A stretch of 64,000 nucleotides of DNA from Spirochaetaceae bacterium. Its GTDB lineage: Bacteria > Spirochaetota > Spirochaetia > Treponematales > Treponemataceae. The notes below the pieces were generated by a model. That model was given only the letters and a program-made list of their open reading frames with translations, was not told the origin of the DNA and did no database searches. The stretch is from assembly GCA_017614995.1 (NCBI GenBank), contig JAGAAX010000039.1, positions 1 to 64,000 on the forward strand, in the 5' to 3' direction. Shown here piece after piece: positions 23,805 through 33,134 of the stretch (positions are counted from its first letter, which is position 1; each line of letters begins with the position of its first letter). Position numbers and translations under genes: made by a program.

Positions 23805-25529
23805 TTAGTCCTGAAAACCACCGAATGCTTCTACACGGTGATCAAGCTGCTGCTGCATGAACTTGTTGTATTTTTCTGTGAGCGGCTTGAGCAATTTAGA
23901 ATATTCATCCCATGTCTTGTCGAAATCAGCTGGTTTACCCATGATCATCAAAGGAAGATACTTTCTCTGAACTGTTTCGAATCCAGTCATAGCTACAGCT
24001 GCTTCTTCTTCGATTCCGCCGTTTTCAGCAGATGGGTTACACTGCCACATTGGATACCAACCGGCATTCTTTGGTGGGTTAGGATCTACGAATTCTGCGT
24101 AAGAACCTACACCGTAAGCCTTCCAGAGTTCGATATCAACTGCTTTCTGTGAAAGCTCATATTCCCAAGCGAGATCGTCCATAGAACGAGAGTATCCAGA
24201 AGGCATTGTTCCTTCAAGTTTTGGAGCTTCTTCTGTCCAGAGTGTTGCGCGGTTCTTCTGAATCCATACTGGATCTTTCTGCTGTGCGCGCTGTTCGTCT
24301 GTTCTGTAAGCAGCACCCTTTGTGCCTGTCTTAGATCCGTCAGCATCGATAAGATAGTCTTCGCCTTCAAATCCCCAGTAAAGAACTTTCTGGTTTTCTT
24401 CTTTGATCATTTCATCCATGAACTGAAGAATCTTGATAGCCTTGTCTTCTGGGCATTTTACAGTGATACCATAACCTCTCTGGAGGTTTGGAAGTGACTG
24501 GTCACGATAGTGAGGTTTAATTTTCTCATCGAATGTCAATGGAAGAGGTGCATAAGTTCTTTCATCTTTTCCAGCTGACCAAAGTGTCTGCTCTGGTTCA
24601 CCCATGAACTGCCAGCCCTGAATGAACATACCAAGAACACGGCCCTGTGCAATCTTTGCATAGTACTGGTCTCTGTTGTCTGTGAAAGAAGCAGGATCAA
24701 TCAAGCCTCTCTGGAAATATCCGTTAGCAAGTTTGAACCATCTGTATGCGTTTTCATCAGTAAAGTTATCTGTGTAAACGTATTTGCCGTTTTCAAGAGT
24801 AATGTGTCCGTTACCATCGTTTGGATAACCAGCCAAGAAGTTTGGCGGGTTCCACAAGTCGAATGCTTCCCAGTCAGCTGTGATGATTGAGAACGGAATT
24901 GTCGGTGTACCGTCAATTGTTGGATATTTCTTGTAATATTTTTCAATAAGATCGAAATATTCATCAACTGTCTTGATTTTTGGATAACCGAATTCTTTGA
25001 GAACTGCTTTCTGAATCCACCAACCATTCTGGTTGTAGTATGTATCAGAAGGAATACCGTCGATTACACCGTAGTTTGGAAGAGAATAGATGTGCTCTTT
25101 AACGATGTTTCCGTTAGCATCTTTTTCTGAATCCTGGTCAATCATTTTTTTCCAGGCAGATTCATAATGCTTTCTTAAGTTAGGAGCATATTTCTCTACA
25201 AGCGGCTTAAGGTCGCGAAGACATCCTGCACCCTGGAATTTTTCAGAATCAACTTCTACCAAGTCAGGAAGGTCACCAGAAGCGATAAGCAAACCGATTT
25301 TCTGGTCTTTGTCACCTACGAGGATATCCCAAGCGAAAGTTACACCGAACTTCTCTTCGATCCATTTGTAGGCTTTGTTATCAGCAGGCGGCTGTTCTCT
25401 CTGCTGAATAGTAAAAATAGAAATGTTAAGAGCTTCTTTCTTTCCTTTGTTAGAAGAACCACTCTTATTACATCCTACGAGGCTCAATGCCAGGACTGCA
25501 ACTGCAGCAACTAACACGATTTTTTTCAT
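23805..25529 (-). CDS. Extracellular solute-binding lipoprotein, family 1 (LplA/YtcQ-type)
   Basis: This 574-residue protein has a lipoprotein signal (VLALSLVGC, lipobox LVGC with Cys20). The long binding domain is typical of the LplA group (NISIFTIQQREQPPADNKAYKW, SGDLPDLVEVDSEKF, QRGLIDPASF, GYGITVKCPEDKAIKILQF). Aromatic residues are frequent, as expected of oligosaccharide binding. It should be anchored in the inner membrane facing the periplasm and deliver sugar to the two permeases downstream. Codon use is biased, suggesting high expression. GGAGG lies upstream of the start. Confidence 0.94.
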   Translation of the reverse strand: MKKIVLVAAVAVLALSLVGCNKSGSSNKGKKEALNISIFTIQQREQPPADNKAYKWIEEKFGVTFAWDILVGDKDQKIGLLIASGDLPDLVEVDSEKFQGAGCLRDLKPLVEKYAPNLRKHYESAWKKMIDQDSEKDANGNIVKEHIYSLPNYGVIDGIPSDTYYNQNGWWIQKAVLKEFGYPKIKTVDEYFDLIEKYYKKYPTIDGTPTIPFSIITADWEAFDLWNPPNFLAGYPNDGNGHITLENGKYVYTDNFTDENAYRWFKLANGYFQRGLIDPASFTDNRDQYYAKIAQGRVLGMFIQGWQFMGEPEQTLWSAGKDERTYAPLPLTFDEKIKPHYRDQSLPNLQRGYGITVKCPEDKAIKILQFMDEMIKEENQKVLYWGFEGEDYLIDADGSKTGTKGAAYRTDEQRAQQKDPVWIQKNRATLWTEEAPKLEGTMPSGYSRSMDDLAWEYELSQKAVDIELWKAYGVGSYAEFVDPNPPKNAGWYPMWQCNPSAENGGIEEEAAVAMTGFETVQRKYLPLMIMGKPADFDKTWDEYSKLLKPLTEKYNKFMQQQLDHRVEAFGGFQD

Positions 25530-25759
25530 ATTTCCTCCATATTCCTTTGTACATTAATGATAAGCGAACGTTAAACGATTTACAAATAGGTGAATCCCCC
25601 TATAACAAAACCGTTTTCCTTATATTATACAAAATACAAGTATTTTCTTTTATTCAGTTTAAAACCGAATTTAATCACGTTGTTTTCCGGCTTAAAAAGC
25701 AGTGATTTACTATACAATTACAAAGTATAAATAACTCTGTTTGTATAAAAACTTGTATT

Positions 25760-25780
25760 ATGTGTAGTATAAATACACAT
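25760..25780. promoter_or_regulatory. Inverted repeat ATGTGTA-N7-TACACAT upstream of aroF
   Basis: Perfect 7-bp arms lie 105 bp before the aroF start, with a TATAAA in the spacer that could be a -10. The 355-bp divergent gap (25530-25884) contains no gene; an ATTATA at 25624-25629 could be the -10 of the sugar-binding protein gene on the minus strand. The dyad is a candidate operator for the aromatic operon. Confidence 0.45.
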
Positions 25781-25884
25781 CTATGCTATATTTTTTTATA
25801 GAATTTTCAAAATTCCACTTGTTCTCATTTTTTAATTCGCATAATATGAATCATCAGCATGATTTTATTTACAGGAGCATATAT

Positions 25885-26892
25885 ATGGTTGTAGTAGTAA
25901 AAAAAGACCACGACGAGACACAGTTTGAAAATCTTAAAAAATGGCTTACAAGCCTCGGTGTAAAAATCCACACAAGTGAAGGCGAAAGCTCGCTTGTTCT
26001 CGGACTTGTCGGGGACACTTCCGCAGTTGATATAGATTTAGTGCGCTCGCTCGACATTGTAGAGGACGTAAAGCGCATTCAGGAGCCGTACAAAAACGCC
26101 AACAGAAAATTCCATCCGCAGGACAGCGTTATAGACGTAAGCGGTGTCAAATTCGGCGGCGGAACATTCAATATTATTGCAGGTCCATGTTCAGTTGAAT
26201 CAGAAGAACAGGTTGTAAGCATTGCAAAACAGGTAAAAGCTTCTGGCGCAACAATGCTCCGCGGCGGTGCATTTAAGCCGCGCACTTCGCCCTACTCTTT
26301 TCAGGGTCTCGGTGCAAACGGCATTGAGTACCTTTTAAAAGCAAAAGAAGCAACAGGGCTTCCAATTGTTTCAGAAATTATGGAATTTTCTCAGCTTCCG
26401 CTCTTTGATGACGTTGACCTGATTCAGGTCGGCGCACGCAATATGCAGAACTTTGAACTTTTGAAAGAACTTGGCCACACAAAAAAGCCCATTCTGCTTA
26501 AACGCGGCCTTGCAAACACAATTCAGGAACTTCTTATGAGCGTTGAGTACATCATGGCTGGCGGCAACGAGAACGTGATTCTCTGCGAGCGCGGTATCCG
26601 CACTTTTGAGAACGCGACAAGAAACACGCTCGACATTTCAGCTATTCCTGTGCTGAAAAAGCAGACACACCTGCCGATTGTAATTGACCCGAGCCACGCA
26701 TGCGGCATTTCAGCTTATGTAAAGCCTCTTGCAATGGCAGCAACAGCCGCCGGTGCAGACGGTCTTATGATAGAAGTGCACAACGATCCGCAGCACGCTC
26801 TCTGCGACGGTGCACAGTCGCTTACACCGCAGGTTTTTGACGATGTGGCAAAATGCTGCTTTGCAATAAGACCATACGCTTACAAGGCTTAA
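25885..26892 (+). CDS. aroF: 3-deoxy-7-phosphoheptulonate (DAHP) synthase, AroF-beta type
   Basis: This 335-residue enzyme makes DAHP from PEP and erythrose 4-phosphate, the first step of the shikimate pathway. An N-terminal ferredoxin-like regulatory domain (about 1-70) precedes the barrel with IIAGPCSVESEEQV, LRGGAFKPRTSPYSFQGLG, PIVSEIMEFSQ, LLKRGLANT and DPSHACG. Such N-terminal domains confer feedback control by tyrosine or phenylalanine in related enzymes. The start at 25885 has AGGAG 9 nt upstream; an earlier in-frame ATG would add 34 residues that do not fit. It is the first gene of a seven-gene aromatic operon. Confidence 0.95.
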   Translation: MVVVVKKDHDETQFENLKKWLTSLGVKIHTSEGESSLVLGLVGDTSAVDIDLVRSLDIVEDVKRIQEPYKNANRKFHPQDSVIDVSGVKFGGGTFNIIAGPCSVESEEQVVSIAKQVKASGATMLRGGAFKPRTSPYSFQGLGANGIEYLLKAKEATGLPIVSEIMEFSQLPLFDDVDLIQVGARNMQNFELLKELGHTKKPILLKRGLANTIQELLMSVEYIMAGGNENVILCERGIRTFENATRNTLDISAIPVLKKQTHLPIVIDPSHACGISAYVKPLAMAATAAGADGLMIEVHNDPQHALCDGAQSLTPQVFDDVAKCCFAIRPYAYKA

Positions 26893-26906
26893 TTCGGAGA
26901 TAATTC

Positions 26907-27755
26907 ATGATAATTGGAATTGTAGGCTTAGGCTTGATAGGCGGCTCTGTCGCAAAGGCAATAAAGCACAGCACGCCGCACACAGTTTTGGGGCGCGACA
27001 TTCTTGAGCCGGTTTTAAGAAAGGCAATTCTTCTTGACGCAATTGACGATTCGCTTACAGACGAAAAGCTTTCTATCTGCGACATTCTGATAATTGCCAC
27101 ATATCCTGGAATTTGCGTCGATTTTGTAAAGAACAATTACCAGAAATTCAAAAAGAACGTAATTATAATGGACTGCTGCGGCATAAAGAAGCCGGTCTGT
27201 GATGCTTTGTTTCCGTTGGCAAAGGAACAGGGATTTACATTTATTGGCGCACACCCGATGGCAGGTCTTGAATATTCAGGCTTTGACAACGCGCAGCGGA
27301 AACTTTTTAATAATGCTTCTATTATATTAGTGCCGCCGCAGAACACAGACCTTGAGCTTCTGCACAGCATAAAGCAGTTCTGGAGCAACCTCGGCTTTAC
27401 CAACTTTGAAATTACAACACCGGAAAAGCACGACAGAATTATTGCCTATACGTCACAGCTTGCGCATGTAGTTTCAAGCGCATTTATAAAAAGCCCGACT
27501 GCAAAAGAACACGCAGGCTTTTCAGCCGGCAGCTACAAAGACATGACGCGCGTTGCAAGACTGAACGAAACAATGTGGACGGAGCTTTTCCTCGATAATT
27601 CAGAAAATCTTGAAAAAGAAGTCGATACAGTTATCGAAAATCTGATAAAATACCGCGATGCTCTTAAAGCAAGAGATGAAACTACATTGAAAGAGCTTTT
27701 AAAAGAAGGCAGAATCTGTAAAGAAAATGCAGACAAAGGAGAAGACCGCCTGTGA
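26907..27755 (+). CDS. tyrA: Prephenate dehydrogenase
   Basis: This is a 282-residue protein with an N-terminal NAD-binding Rossmann fold (GIVGLGLIGGSVAKAI) and a helical dimerisation domain (IIAYTSQLAHVVSSAFI, GFSAGSYKDMTRVARLN). The catalytic histidine is expected in the IGAHPMAG segment. It converts prephenate to 4-hydroxyphenylpyruvate, the tyrosine branch. GGAGATAATTC precedes the ATG. It overlaps aroB by 4 nt. No prephenate dehydratase gene is in the operon. Confidence 0.94.
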   Translation: MIIGIVGLGLIGGSVAKAIKHSTPHTVLGRDILEPVLRKAILLDAIDDSLTDEKLSICDILIIATYPGICVDFVKNNYQKFKKNVIIMDCCGIKKPVCDALFPLAKEQGFTFIGAHPMAGLEYSGFDNAQRKLFNNASIILVPPQNTDLELLHSIKQFWSNLGFTNFEITTPEKHDRIIAYTSQLAHVVSSAFIKSPTAKEHAGFSAGSYKDMTRVARLNETMWTELFLDNSENLEKEVDTVIENLIKYRDALKARDETTLKELLKEGRICKENADKGEDRL

Positions 27756-28819
27756 AAAAAATTCTGGTAAAAGCATCAAAGACTTATCCGGTTTTAATTG
27801 ATACAAATCTGCTTGGCAATTGCGGAAATTTCATAAAAGAGGCTGTTTCTCCTCTGCCGGCAAAAGTTGCTCTTTTTTGCGACGACAAGGTTGAGCCGCT
27901 TTACGCTGACACTGTAGAAAATTCTCTCAAGGCTTCAGGCTTTGAAACATACAGATTTATCTTTAAAAACGGCGAGGAACAAAAGCATATTGGTACAATT
28001 ACCCAGATGATAGAATTTCTTGCACAGAACGATTTTACACGCAAAGATTTAGCGGTTGCTTTGGGCGGCGGCGTAACCGGCGACATGACCGGCTTTTCGG
28101 CTGCAATCTTCAAAAGAGGCATCCGCTTTGTACAGATTCCGACAACACTGCTTGCAATGGTAGATTCCTCTGTAGGCGGAAAAACAGGCTGCAATTTGAG
28201 CGTAGGCAAAAACCTCGCCGGTGCATTTTATCAGCCTGAACTTGTGCTCTGCGATATTTCGTGCCTTGAAACTTTAGACGATAAAAACTTTTCATGCGGA
28301 ATTGCCGAAGCGATAAAAACTGCCGTTATTCAGGATGCAGAATTATTTGACTTATTCAAAAAGAAAGTAACGAGCAAAGACACTGAAACGCTCAAAGAGA
28401 TAATCGGGCGGTGTGTAGAAATCAAAGCCGGCGTAGTCGCGCAGGACGAAAAAGAAAGCGGCTTGCGCCAAATTTTGAATTTTGGACACACAATCGGCCA
28501 CGCAATCGAAAAATTGAGCAGCTACAAAACAGCGCATGGCGAGGCAGTTGCAATCGGTATGGCTGTAATCACAAAGGCTTTTACCAAGCTCGGCAAGGTC
28601 AATTCTGCTTTATACGGCGACTTAATCTCGGTTTTAGAGACAAACAGTCTGCCTGTAAAGCACAATTACACCAAACAGGAGCTTTTTTCTGCCGCGCTTT
28701 CAGACAAAAAGCGCAGCGCAGACTCAATAACCGTAGTTTATTCGCCGGAACTTGGCAAAGCAGAACTTCTGCCGCTTAAGCTTAACGAATTTGAAAGCCT
28801 GATTGCTTCAAGCTTTTAA
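27752..28819 (+). CDS. aroB: 3-dehydroquinate synthase
   Basis: This 355-residue protein has the AroB core: KNGEEQKHIGTI, LGGGVTGDMTGFSAAIFKRG, QIPTTLLAMVDSSVGGKTG, CGIAEAIKTAVI and NFGHTIGHAIE with the metal-binding histidines. It starts with GTG in a GTGA overlap with the tyrA stop. It converts DAHP to 3-dehydroquinate. Confidence 0.96.
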   Translation: MKKILVKASKTYPVLIDTNLLGNCGNFIKEAVSPLPAKVALFCDDKVEPLYADTVENSLKASGFETYRFIFKNGEEQKHIGTITQMIEFLAQNDFTRKDLAVALGGGVTGDMTGFSAAIFKRGIRFVQIPTTLLAMVDSSVGGKTGCNLSVGKNLAGAFYQPELVLCDISCLETLDDKNFSCGIAEAIKTAVIQDAELFDLFKKKVTSKDTETLKEIIGRCVEIKAGVVAQDEKESGLRQILNFGHTIGHAIEKLSSYKTAHGEAVAIGMAVITKAFTKLGKVNSALYGDLISVLETNSLPVKHNYTKQELFSAALSDKKRSADSITVVYSPELGKAELLPLKLNEFESLIASSF

Positions 28820-28833
28820 CTGACGGAGTTCCG

Positions 28834-30060
28834 ATGATTTTAGAGTTACAACCGGGCAAACTGAAAGGCTGCGTTGAGGCAATTGCTTCTAAATCTGACG
28901 CACACAGGGCTTTAATCTGCGCAAGTTTTGCAGACGCGCCCTGCACTTTAAAGATTTCAACAACGTCAAAAGACATTGAAGCTACCGCCGAAGTTCTGCG
29001 CTCTTTTGGCGCGGACATTGACCAGACAGACAATCTCTACAAAGTCGTTCCTGTAAAGGCAAAGACACTGAAATGCACAGCCGACTGTAACGAGAGCGGC
29101 TCAACTCTGCGCTTTCTTCTGCCGGTTGCCGCCGCCGTTGGCGGAGAAGTGCTTTTTACAGGTCAGGGCAGACTGCCTGAGCGCCCAATGACAGAATTAT
29201 GCAGAACACTCGAAGAAAACGGCGTTTCTTTTAACCAGCATGGCAAAAATTTTTTGCCGCTTACTGTTTCGGGCAAATTGACCGGCAGAGATTTTGCCCT
29301 GCCCGGCAACGTCAGTTCGCAATACATAAGCGGACTTCTGTTTGCTTCTGCTATTTCTGGCGGCGGCACAATCAGGCTCACTTCAAAGCTTGAATCCGCT
29401 TCTTATGTTGAAATTACGCGCCATGTACTTGAAAAATTCGGTATAAAAACTGAAGCTGCCGCTGACAGCTACAAAGTCTTGGAAAACCAAAAGCTTATCT
29501 CGCCCGGCTCTTACACAGTAGAAGGCGACTGGTCTTGCAGCGCTTTCTGGCTTTGCGCAAAATTTATGGGCTCAAATGTTTCAGTCTCTAACCTTGATTC
29601 AGACTCTCCGCAGGGCGATAAGGCTGTAGCAGAAATCTTAAAGGATTTTGCCGCTTCAAAAGAATGTGCCGTAGACTGCTCGGATATTCCAGACCTTGTT
29701 CCGCCTCTTGCCGTTGCGGCATGTGCAAGAAAAAGCGTTACCCGCTTTGTAAATGCCGCGCGCCTAAGGCTTAAAGAAAGCGACCGTATTGAATCTGTGG
29801 CAAATATGATAAATAATCTTGGCGGAAAAATCGAAACAACGCAGGATTCAATTACAATTTTTGGCAAAGGTTCGCTTAAAGGCGGAAAAGTCTCAAGTCA
29901 GAACGACCACAGAATCGTTATGGCGGCTGCTGTTGCTTCAACAATATCAGAAAACCCTGTAATAATTGACGGCGCAGAAGCTGTACAAAAGTCTTATCCG
30001 TCGTTTTTCCAAGATTTCAACAAACTAGGGGGCGCTTTTAATGTCATCAGTCTTCGGTAA
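28834..30060 (+). CDS. aroA: 3-phosphoshikimate 1-carboxyvinyltransferase (EPSP synthase)
   Basis: This 408-residue enzyme has the two-domain EPSP synthase pattern: SKSDAHRALICASFAD, ESGSTLRFLLPVAAAVGGE (equivalent of the NSGTTxR motif), GRLPERPM, SSQYISGLLFASAI, RLKESDRIE and DHRIVMAAAVAS. The motif NSGT is replaced by ESGS, and GNAGT[AS]MR-type residues are absent, which places it with class II-like enzymes. It is 14 nt after aroB and overlaps the aroC start by 20 bp. Confidence 0.95.
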   Translation: MILELQPGKLKGCVEAIASKSDAHRALICASFADAPCTLKISTTSKDIEATAEVLRSFGADIDQTDNLYKVVPVKAKTLKCTADCNESGSTLRFLLPVAAAVGGEVLFTGQGRLPERPMTELCRTLEENGVSFNQHGKNFLPLTVSGKLTGRDFALPGNVSSQYISGLLFASAISGGGTIRLTSKLESASYVEITRHVLEKFGIKTEAAADSYKVLENQKLISPGSYTVEGDWSCSAFWLCAKFMGSNVSVSNLDSDSPQGDKAVAEILKDFAASKECAVDCSDIPDLVPPLAVAACARKSVTRFVNAARLRLKESDRIESVANMINNLGGKIETTQDSITIFGKGSLKGGKVSSQNDHRIVMAAAVASTISENPVIIDGAEAVQKSYPSFFQDFNKLGGAFNVISLR

Positions 30061-31123
30061 CTGCATAAAAGTCTCAATTTTCGGTCAGTCTCATTCTGAA
30101 TCAATCGGCGTTGTAATTGACGGCTTAAGAGCCGGTTTTAAGCCCGACATCGACAAGATTAACGCCTTTATGAAGCGCCGCGCGCCCGGACAGAATGCTG
30201 TTTCAACACCGAGAAGCGAAGCTGACGAAGCGCATATTATAAGCGGACTTGCCGACGGCGTAACATGCGGCGCGCCTTTATGCGCAATTATCAACAATAC
30301 AAATACACGCTCAAAAGACTATTCAAAGCTTAAAGAAGTACCGCGCCCGGCGCATTCTGACTTTCCGGCCTTTGTAAAACATTCAGGCTTTAACGACATT
30401 AGAGGCGGCGGCCACTTTTCTGCAAGACTGACCGCGCCGCTCTGCTTTGCAGGCGCTTTGTGTATGCAGCTTCTTGAAAAAGAGAACATCTACATCGGCG
30501 CGCACATTTCTTCTATAAAAGACGTGCACGATTCAGACTTTGACATGGTTTCAGTTTCAAAAGCAGAGCTTGAAAAGCTGAAAAATGCGCCGGTTCCGCT
30601 GCTTAACCAGGAAGCGTGGCCTTTAATGGAACAGACAATATTGAGCGCAAAAGCCGAAGGCGATTCAGTTGGCGGAATAATTGAATGTGCCTGCACCGGC
30701 TTAAAGCCCGGCGTCGGCGAGCCGATGTTTGACGGCATCGAAAACAGAATTGCACAGGCAATTTTTGCTGTTCCTGCCATAAAAGGAATTGAATTCGGAC
30801 GCGGCTTTGAATCTGCTAAGCTTTTCGGCTCTGAAAACAACGACCCGTTCTATTTTGACGGCGGCGAAGTAAAGACCAAGACGAACAACCACGGCGGCAT
30901 TTTGGGCGGCTTAAGCTCAGGAATGCCAATTGTCTTTAGAGCAGCTTTCAAGCCGACGCCTTCAATTGCCAAAGAGCAGGACTCTGTAAACCTCTTATCA
31001 AAACATGATGAAAAGCTTAAAATTGAAGGACGGCACGACCCGTGCGTTGTTCTCCGCGCTGTGCCATGTGTAGAAGCCGCGACAGCACTTGCTGTCTACG
31101 ACCTTCTTTTAGAAAACGTCTAA
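30041..31123 (+). CDS. aroC: Chorismate synthase
   Basis: This 360-residue FMN-dependent enzyme carries GQSHSESIGVVIDG, MKRRAPGQNAVSTPRSEAD, HSDFPAFVKHSGFNDIRGGGHFSAR and GRHDPCVVLRAVPCVEA. It makes chorismate from EPSP. The start is inside the aroA 3' end and follows GGGGG, so the two are translationally linked. Confidence 0.96.
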   Translation: MSSVFGNCIKVSIFGQSHSESIGVVIDGLRAGFKPDIDKINAFMKRRAPGQNAVSTPRSEADEAHIISGLADGVTCGAPLCAIINNTNTRSKDYSKLKEVPRPAHSDFPAFVKHSGFNDIRGGGHFSARLTAPLCFAGALCMQLLEKENIYIGAHISSIKDVHDSDFDMVSVSKAELEKLKNAPVPLLNQEAWPLMEQTILSAKAEGDSVGGIIECACTGLKPGVGEPMFDGIENRIAQAIFAVPAIKGIEFGRGFESAKLFGSENNDPFYFDGGEVKTKTNNHGGILGGLSSGMPIVFRAAFKPTPSIAKEQDSVNLLSKHDEKLKIEGRHDPCVVLRAVPCVEAATALAVYDLLLENV

Positions 31124-31154
31124 TAACTAATGCTTTACAGCATAAAGGAATAAT

Positions 31155-32642
31155 ATGCCAGAAACTCTTGAAAATCTAAGAAACCGGATTGATGAAATCG
31201 ACGAACAGATTGCAAAGCTTTTTGCGGAGCGCATGGATGCTGTTGAAAAAATAGGAATCTATAAAAAAGACAACGCCCTCGGCGTAAATCAGGCTGAAAG
31301 GGAAAAATCTATTGTAAAGCGGCTTACAAAGCTCATTCCGGCAAAATACGCAAGCGCGATTGAGCAAGTCTATGACGCAATTTTTGCAACGAGCAAGCGT
31401 TATCAGTCAAAGGTCATCGGCAAAGCAAAATTCGGGCTTATCGGAAGAAATATCAGCTATTCTTTTTCAAAAGAGATTCACGCCGCCTTCGCAGACTATG
31501 ACTACGAAATCATCAACCTTGAGCCGGAAGAAGTTGAAGGCTTTTTTGCCAAAAAAGAATACGCAGGCTGCAACGTAACAATTCCTTACAAGCGCGATGC
31601 CGCTGCCTTATGCGACGAGCTTTCGCCGCAGGCAAAGGCAATCGGTTCTGTAAACACCGTTATTCTTAGAAAAGACGGCACTCTTTTCGGCGACAACACC
31701 GACTATTACGGTTTTCTCAATATGGCAGAAAAAGCCGGCGTAGACTTTAACGGAAAGAAAGTGCTTGTTTTTGGCAACGGCGCAACAAGCGCGACAATCT
31801 GCGCCGCCGTAAAAGACAAGGGCGGCAACGTTACTGTAATTTCGCGGAACGGCAAAACTACTTATGCAGATCTGCCGCTTCATAAAGACGCGCAGATTTT
31901 GATAAATGCCACGCCGGTGGGCACATACCCCGAAACCGAAAATCAGATTACTTCTATAGAACAGTTTGAACAGGCAGAAGCCGTTCTTGATGTTGTGTAC
32001 ACACCTCTTGCAAGCCGCTTTGTTCAGCAGGGTCTTGACCGCGGCTTAAAGGCAAGCGGCGGACTTCCAATGCTTGTCGGTCAGGCTAAAAAAGCCGCCG
32101 AGCTTTTTGCCGGCAAAACAATCAGCAAAGAACAGGAAGAAAAAGTTTTCCACAAGATTTTGCGCCAGAAACAGAATCTTATCCTCATCGGCATGCCGGG
32201 TTCCGGCAAGACAAGCCTCGGCAAAGCCGCCGCAGAAAAGCTCAACCGCCCTTTCATCGACTTAGACACAGAAATCGAAAAGCGCGAGCATCTTTCTATT
32301 CCAGAAATATTCGCCAAATTCGGCGAAAGTCACTTTAGGGCAATTGAAACCGAAGTTATAGCTGAAATTGCCAAAACTTCCGGTGCTGTAATTGCTACAG
32401 GCGGCGGCGCTGTAATGAACCGAAGAAACAGGCTCAATCTGCGCCAGAACGGCTTCTGCGTCTTTATAAAGCGCGACCAGAAACTGCTTGCTGTAGACGG
32501 ACGCCCTGTTTCTAAAGCTAAAGGCACAAAGCAGCTTGAAAAAGAACGCATGCCAGTCTACAAAGAACTTGCCAATGCAGAAATTGAAAATAACGGCAAA
32601 CTTGAAGATGCTCTTAACCAACTTTTGGAGGCTTTTAAATGA
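31155..32642 (+). CDS. Trifunctional chorismate mutase / shikimate dehydrogenase / shikimate kinase
   Basis: This 495-residue fusion has three parts. Residues 1-90 are an AroQ-type chorismate mutase (LENLRNRIDEIDEQIAKLF, AERMDAVEKIGIYK, NQAEREKSI). Residues about 93-325 are shikimate dehydrogenase (FGLIGRNISYSFSKEIH, CNVTIPYKRDA with the catalytic lysine, VNTVI, GDNTDYYGF, VLVFGNGATSATIC, INATPVGTYP). Residues about 335-495 are shikimate kinase (LIGMPGSGKTSLG as Walker A, FIDLDTEIEKR, FRAIETEVI, ATGGGAVM, GRPVSKAKG). It joins steps 4 and 5 of the shikimate pathway with the branch to prephenate. AGGAATAAT precedes the start; aroQ overlaps its stop by 4 nt. All three active sites look intact. 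Confidence 0.93.
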   Translation: MPETLENLRNRIDEIDEQIAKLFAERMDAVEKIGIYKKDNALGVNQAEREKSIVKRLTKLIPAKYASAIEQVYDAIFATSKRYQSKVIGKAKFGLIGRNISYSFSKEIHAAFADYDYEIINLEPEEVEGFFAKKEYAGCNVTIPYKRDAAALCDELSPQAKAIGSVNTVILRKDGTLFGDNTDYYGFLNMAEKAGVDFNGKKVLVFGNGATSATICAAVKDKGGNVTVISRNGKTTYADLPLHKDAQILINATPVGTYPETENQITSIEQFEQAEAVLDVVYTPLASRFVQQGLDRGLKASGGLPMLVGQAKKAAELFAGKTISKEQEEKVFHKILRQKQNLILIGMPGSGKTSLGKAAAEKLNRPFIDLDTEIEKREHLSIPEIFAKFGESHFRAIETEVIAEIAKTSGAVIATGGGAVMNRRNRLNLRQNGFCVFIKRDQKLLAVDGRPVSKAKGTKQLEKERMPVYKELANAEIENNGKLEDALNQLLEAFK

Positions 32643-33070
32643 AATTTCTTGTAATCAACGGCCCGAATATAAACATGCTCGGCATCAGAGAGCCTGACAT
32701 CTACGGAAAGCAAAGCTACAAAGATTTGATAAAATTCGTAAAAGACTGTGCCAAAAAGCGCGGCATAAAAGCAAAGCTTTTTCAGTCAAATTCTGAAGCC
32801 GCAATTGTCACCGCAATTCAAAAAGCCTACAACAAATTTGACGGAATTATCATAAATCCGGCGGCATATACACACACAAGCGTCGCAATTTTAGACGCGC
32901 TTAAAGCTGTCGCCATTCCGGCTGTAGAAGTGCACATCTCAAAAGTGCCTGAACGCGAAGCTTTCAGACAGGTTTCTTATGCGGGCATGTTCTGCTTTAA
33001 GACTATCACAGGCTTGGGCTTTAAAGGCTACGAAGAAGCCATGGATGCACTCATCGAAAAGCTTAAATAG
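32639..33070 (+). CDS. aroQ: Type II 3-dehydroquinate dehydratase
   Basis: This 143-residue protein has the type II pattern: INGPNINMLGIREPDIYG with the reactive tyrosine region, FQSNSEAAIV, IINPAAYTHTSVAI with the catalytic histidine, and VEVHISKVPEREAFR. It dehydrates 3-dehydroquinate to 3-dehydroshikimate. TTGGAGG lies upstream in the fusion gene. It is the last gene of the operon, followed by a terminator. With it the operon encodes every step from DAHP to chorismate. Confidence 0.95.
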   Translation: MKFLVINGPNINMLGIREPDIYGKQSYKDLIKFVKDCAKKRGIKAKLFQSNSEAAIVTAIQKAYNKFDGIIINPAAYTHTSVAILDALKAVAIPAVEVHISKVPEREAFRQVSYAGMFCFKTITGLGFKGYEEAMDALIEKLK

Positions 33071-33084
33071 AGCACAGGACATAA

Positions 33085-33120
33085 AAAAGGCTGTCGGAAA
33101 AACACCGGCAGCCTTTTTTT
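33085..33120. terminator. Bidirectional terminator between the aro operon and the chemoreceptor gene
   Basis: AAAGGCTGTCGG and CCGGCAGCCTTT form the stem, flanked by A and T tracts on both sides, so it can serve both converging genes. Confidence 0.9.
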
Positions 33121-33134
33121 TCTTGAAACAGAAA

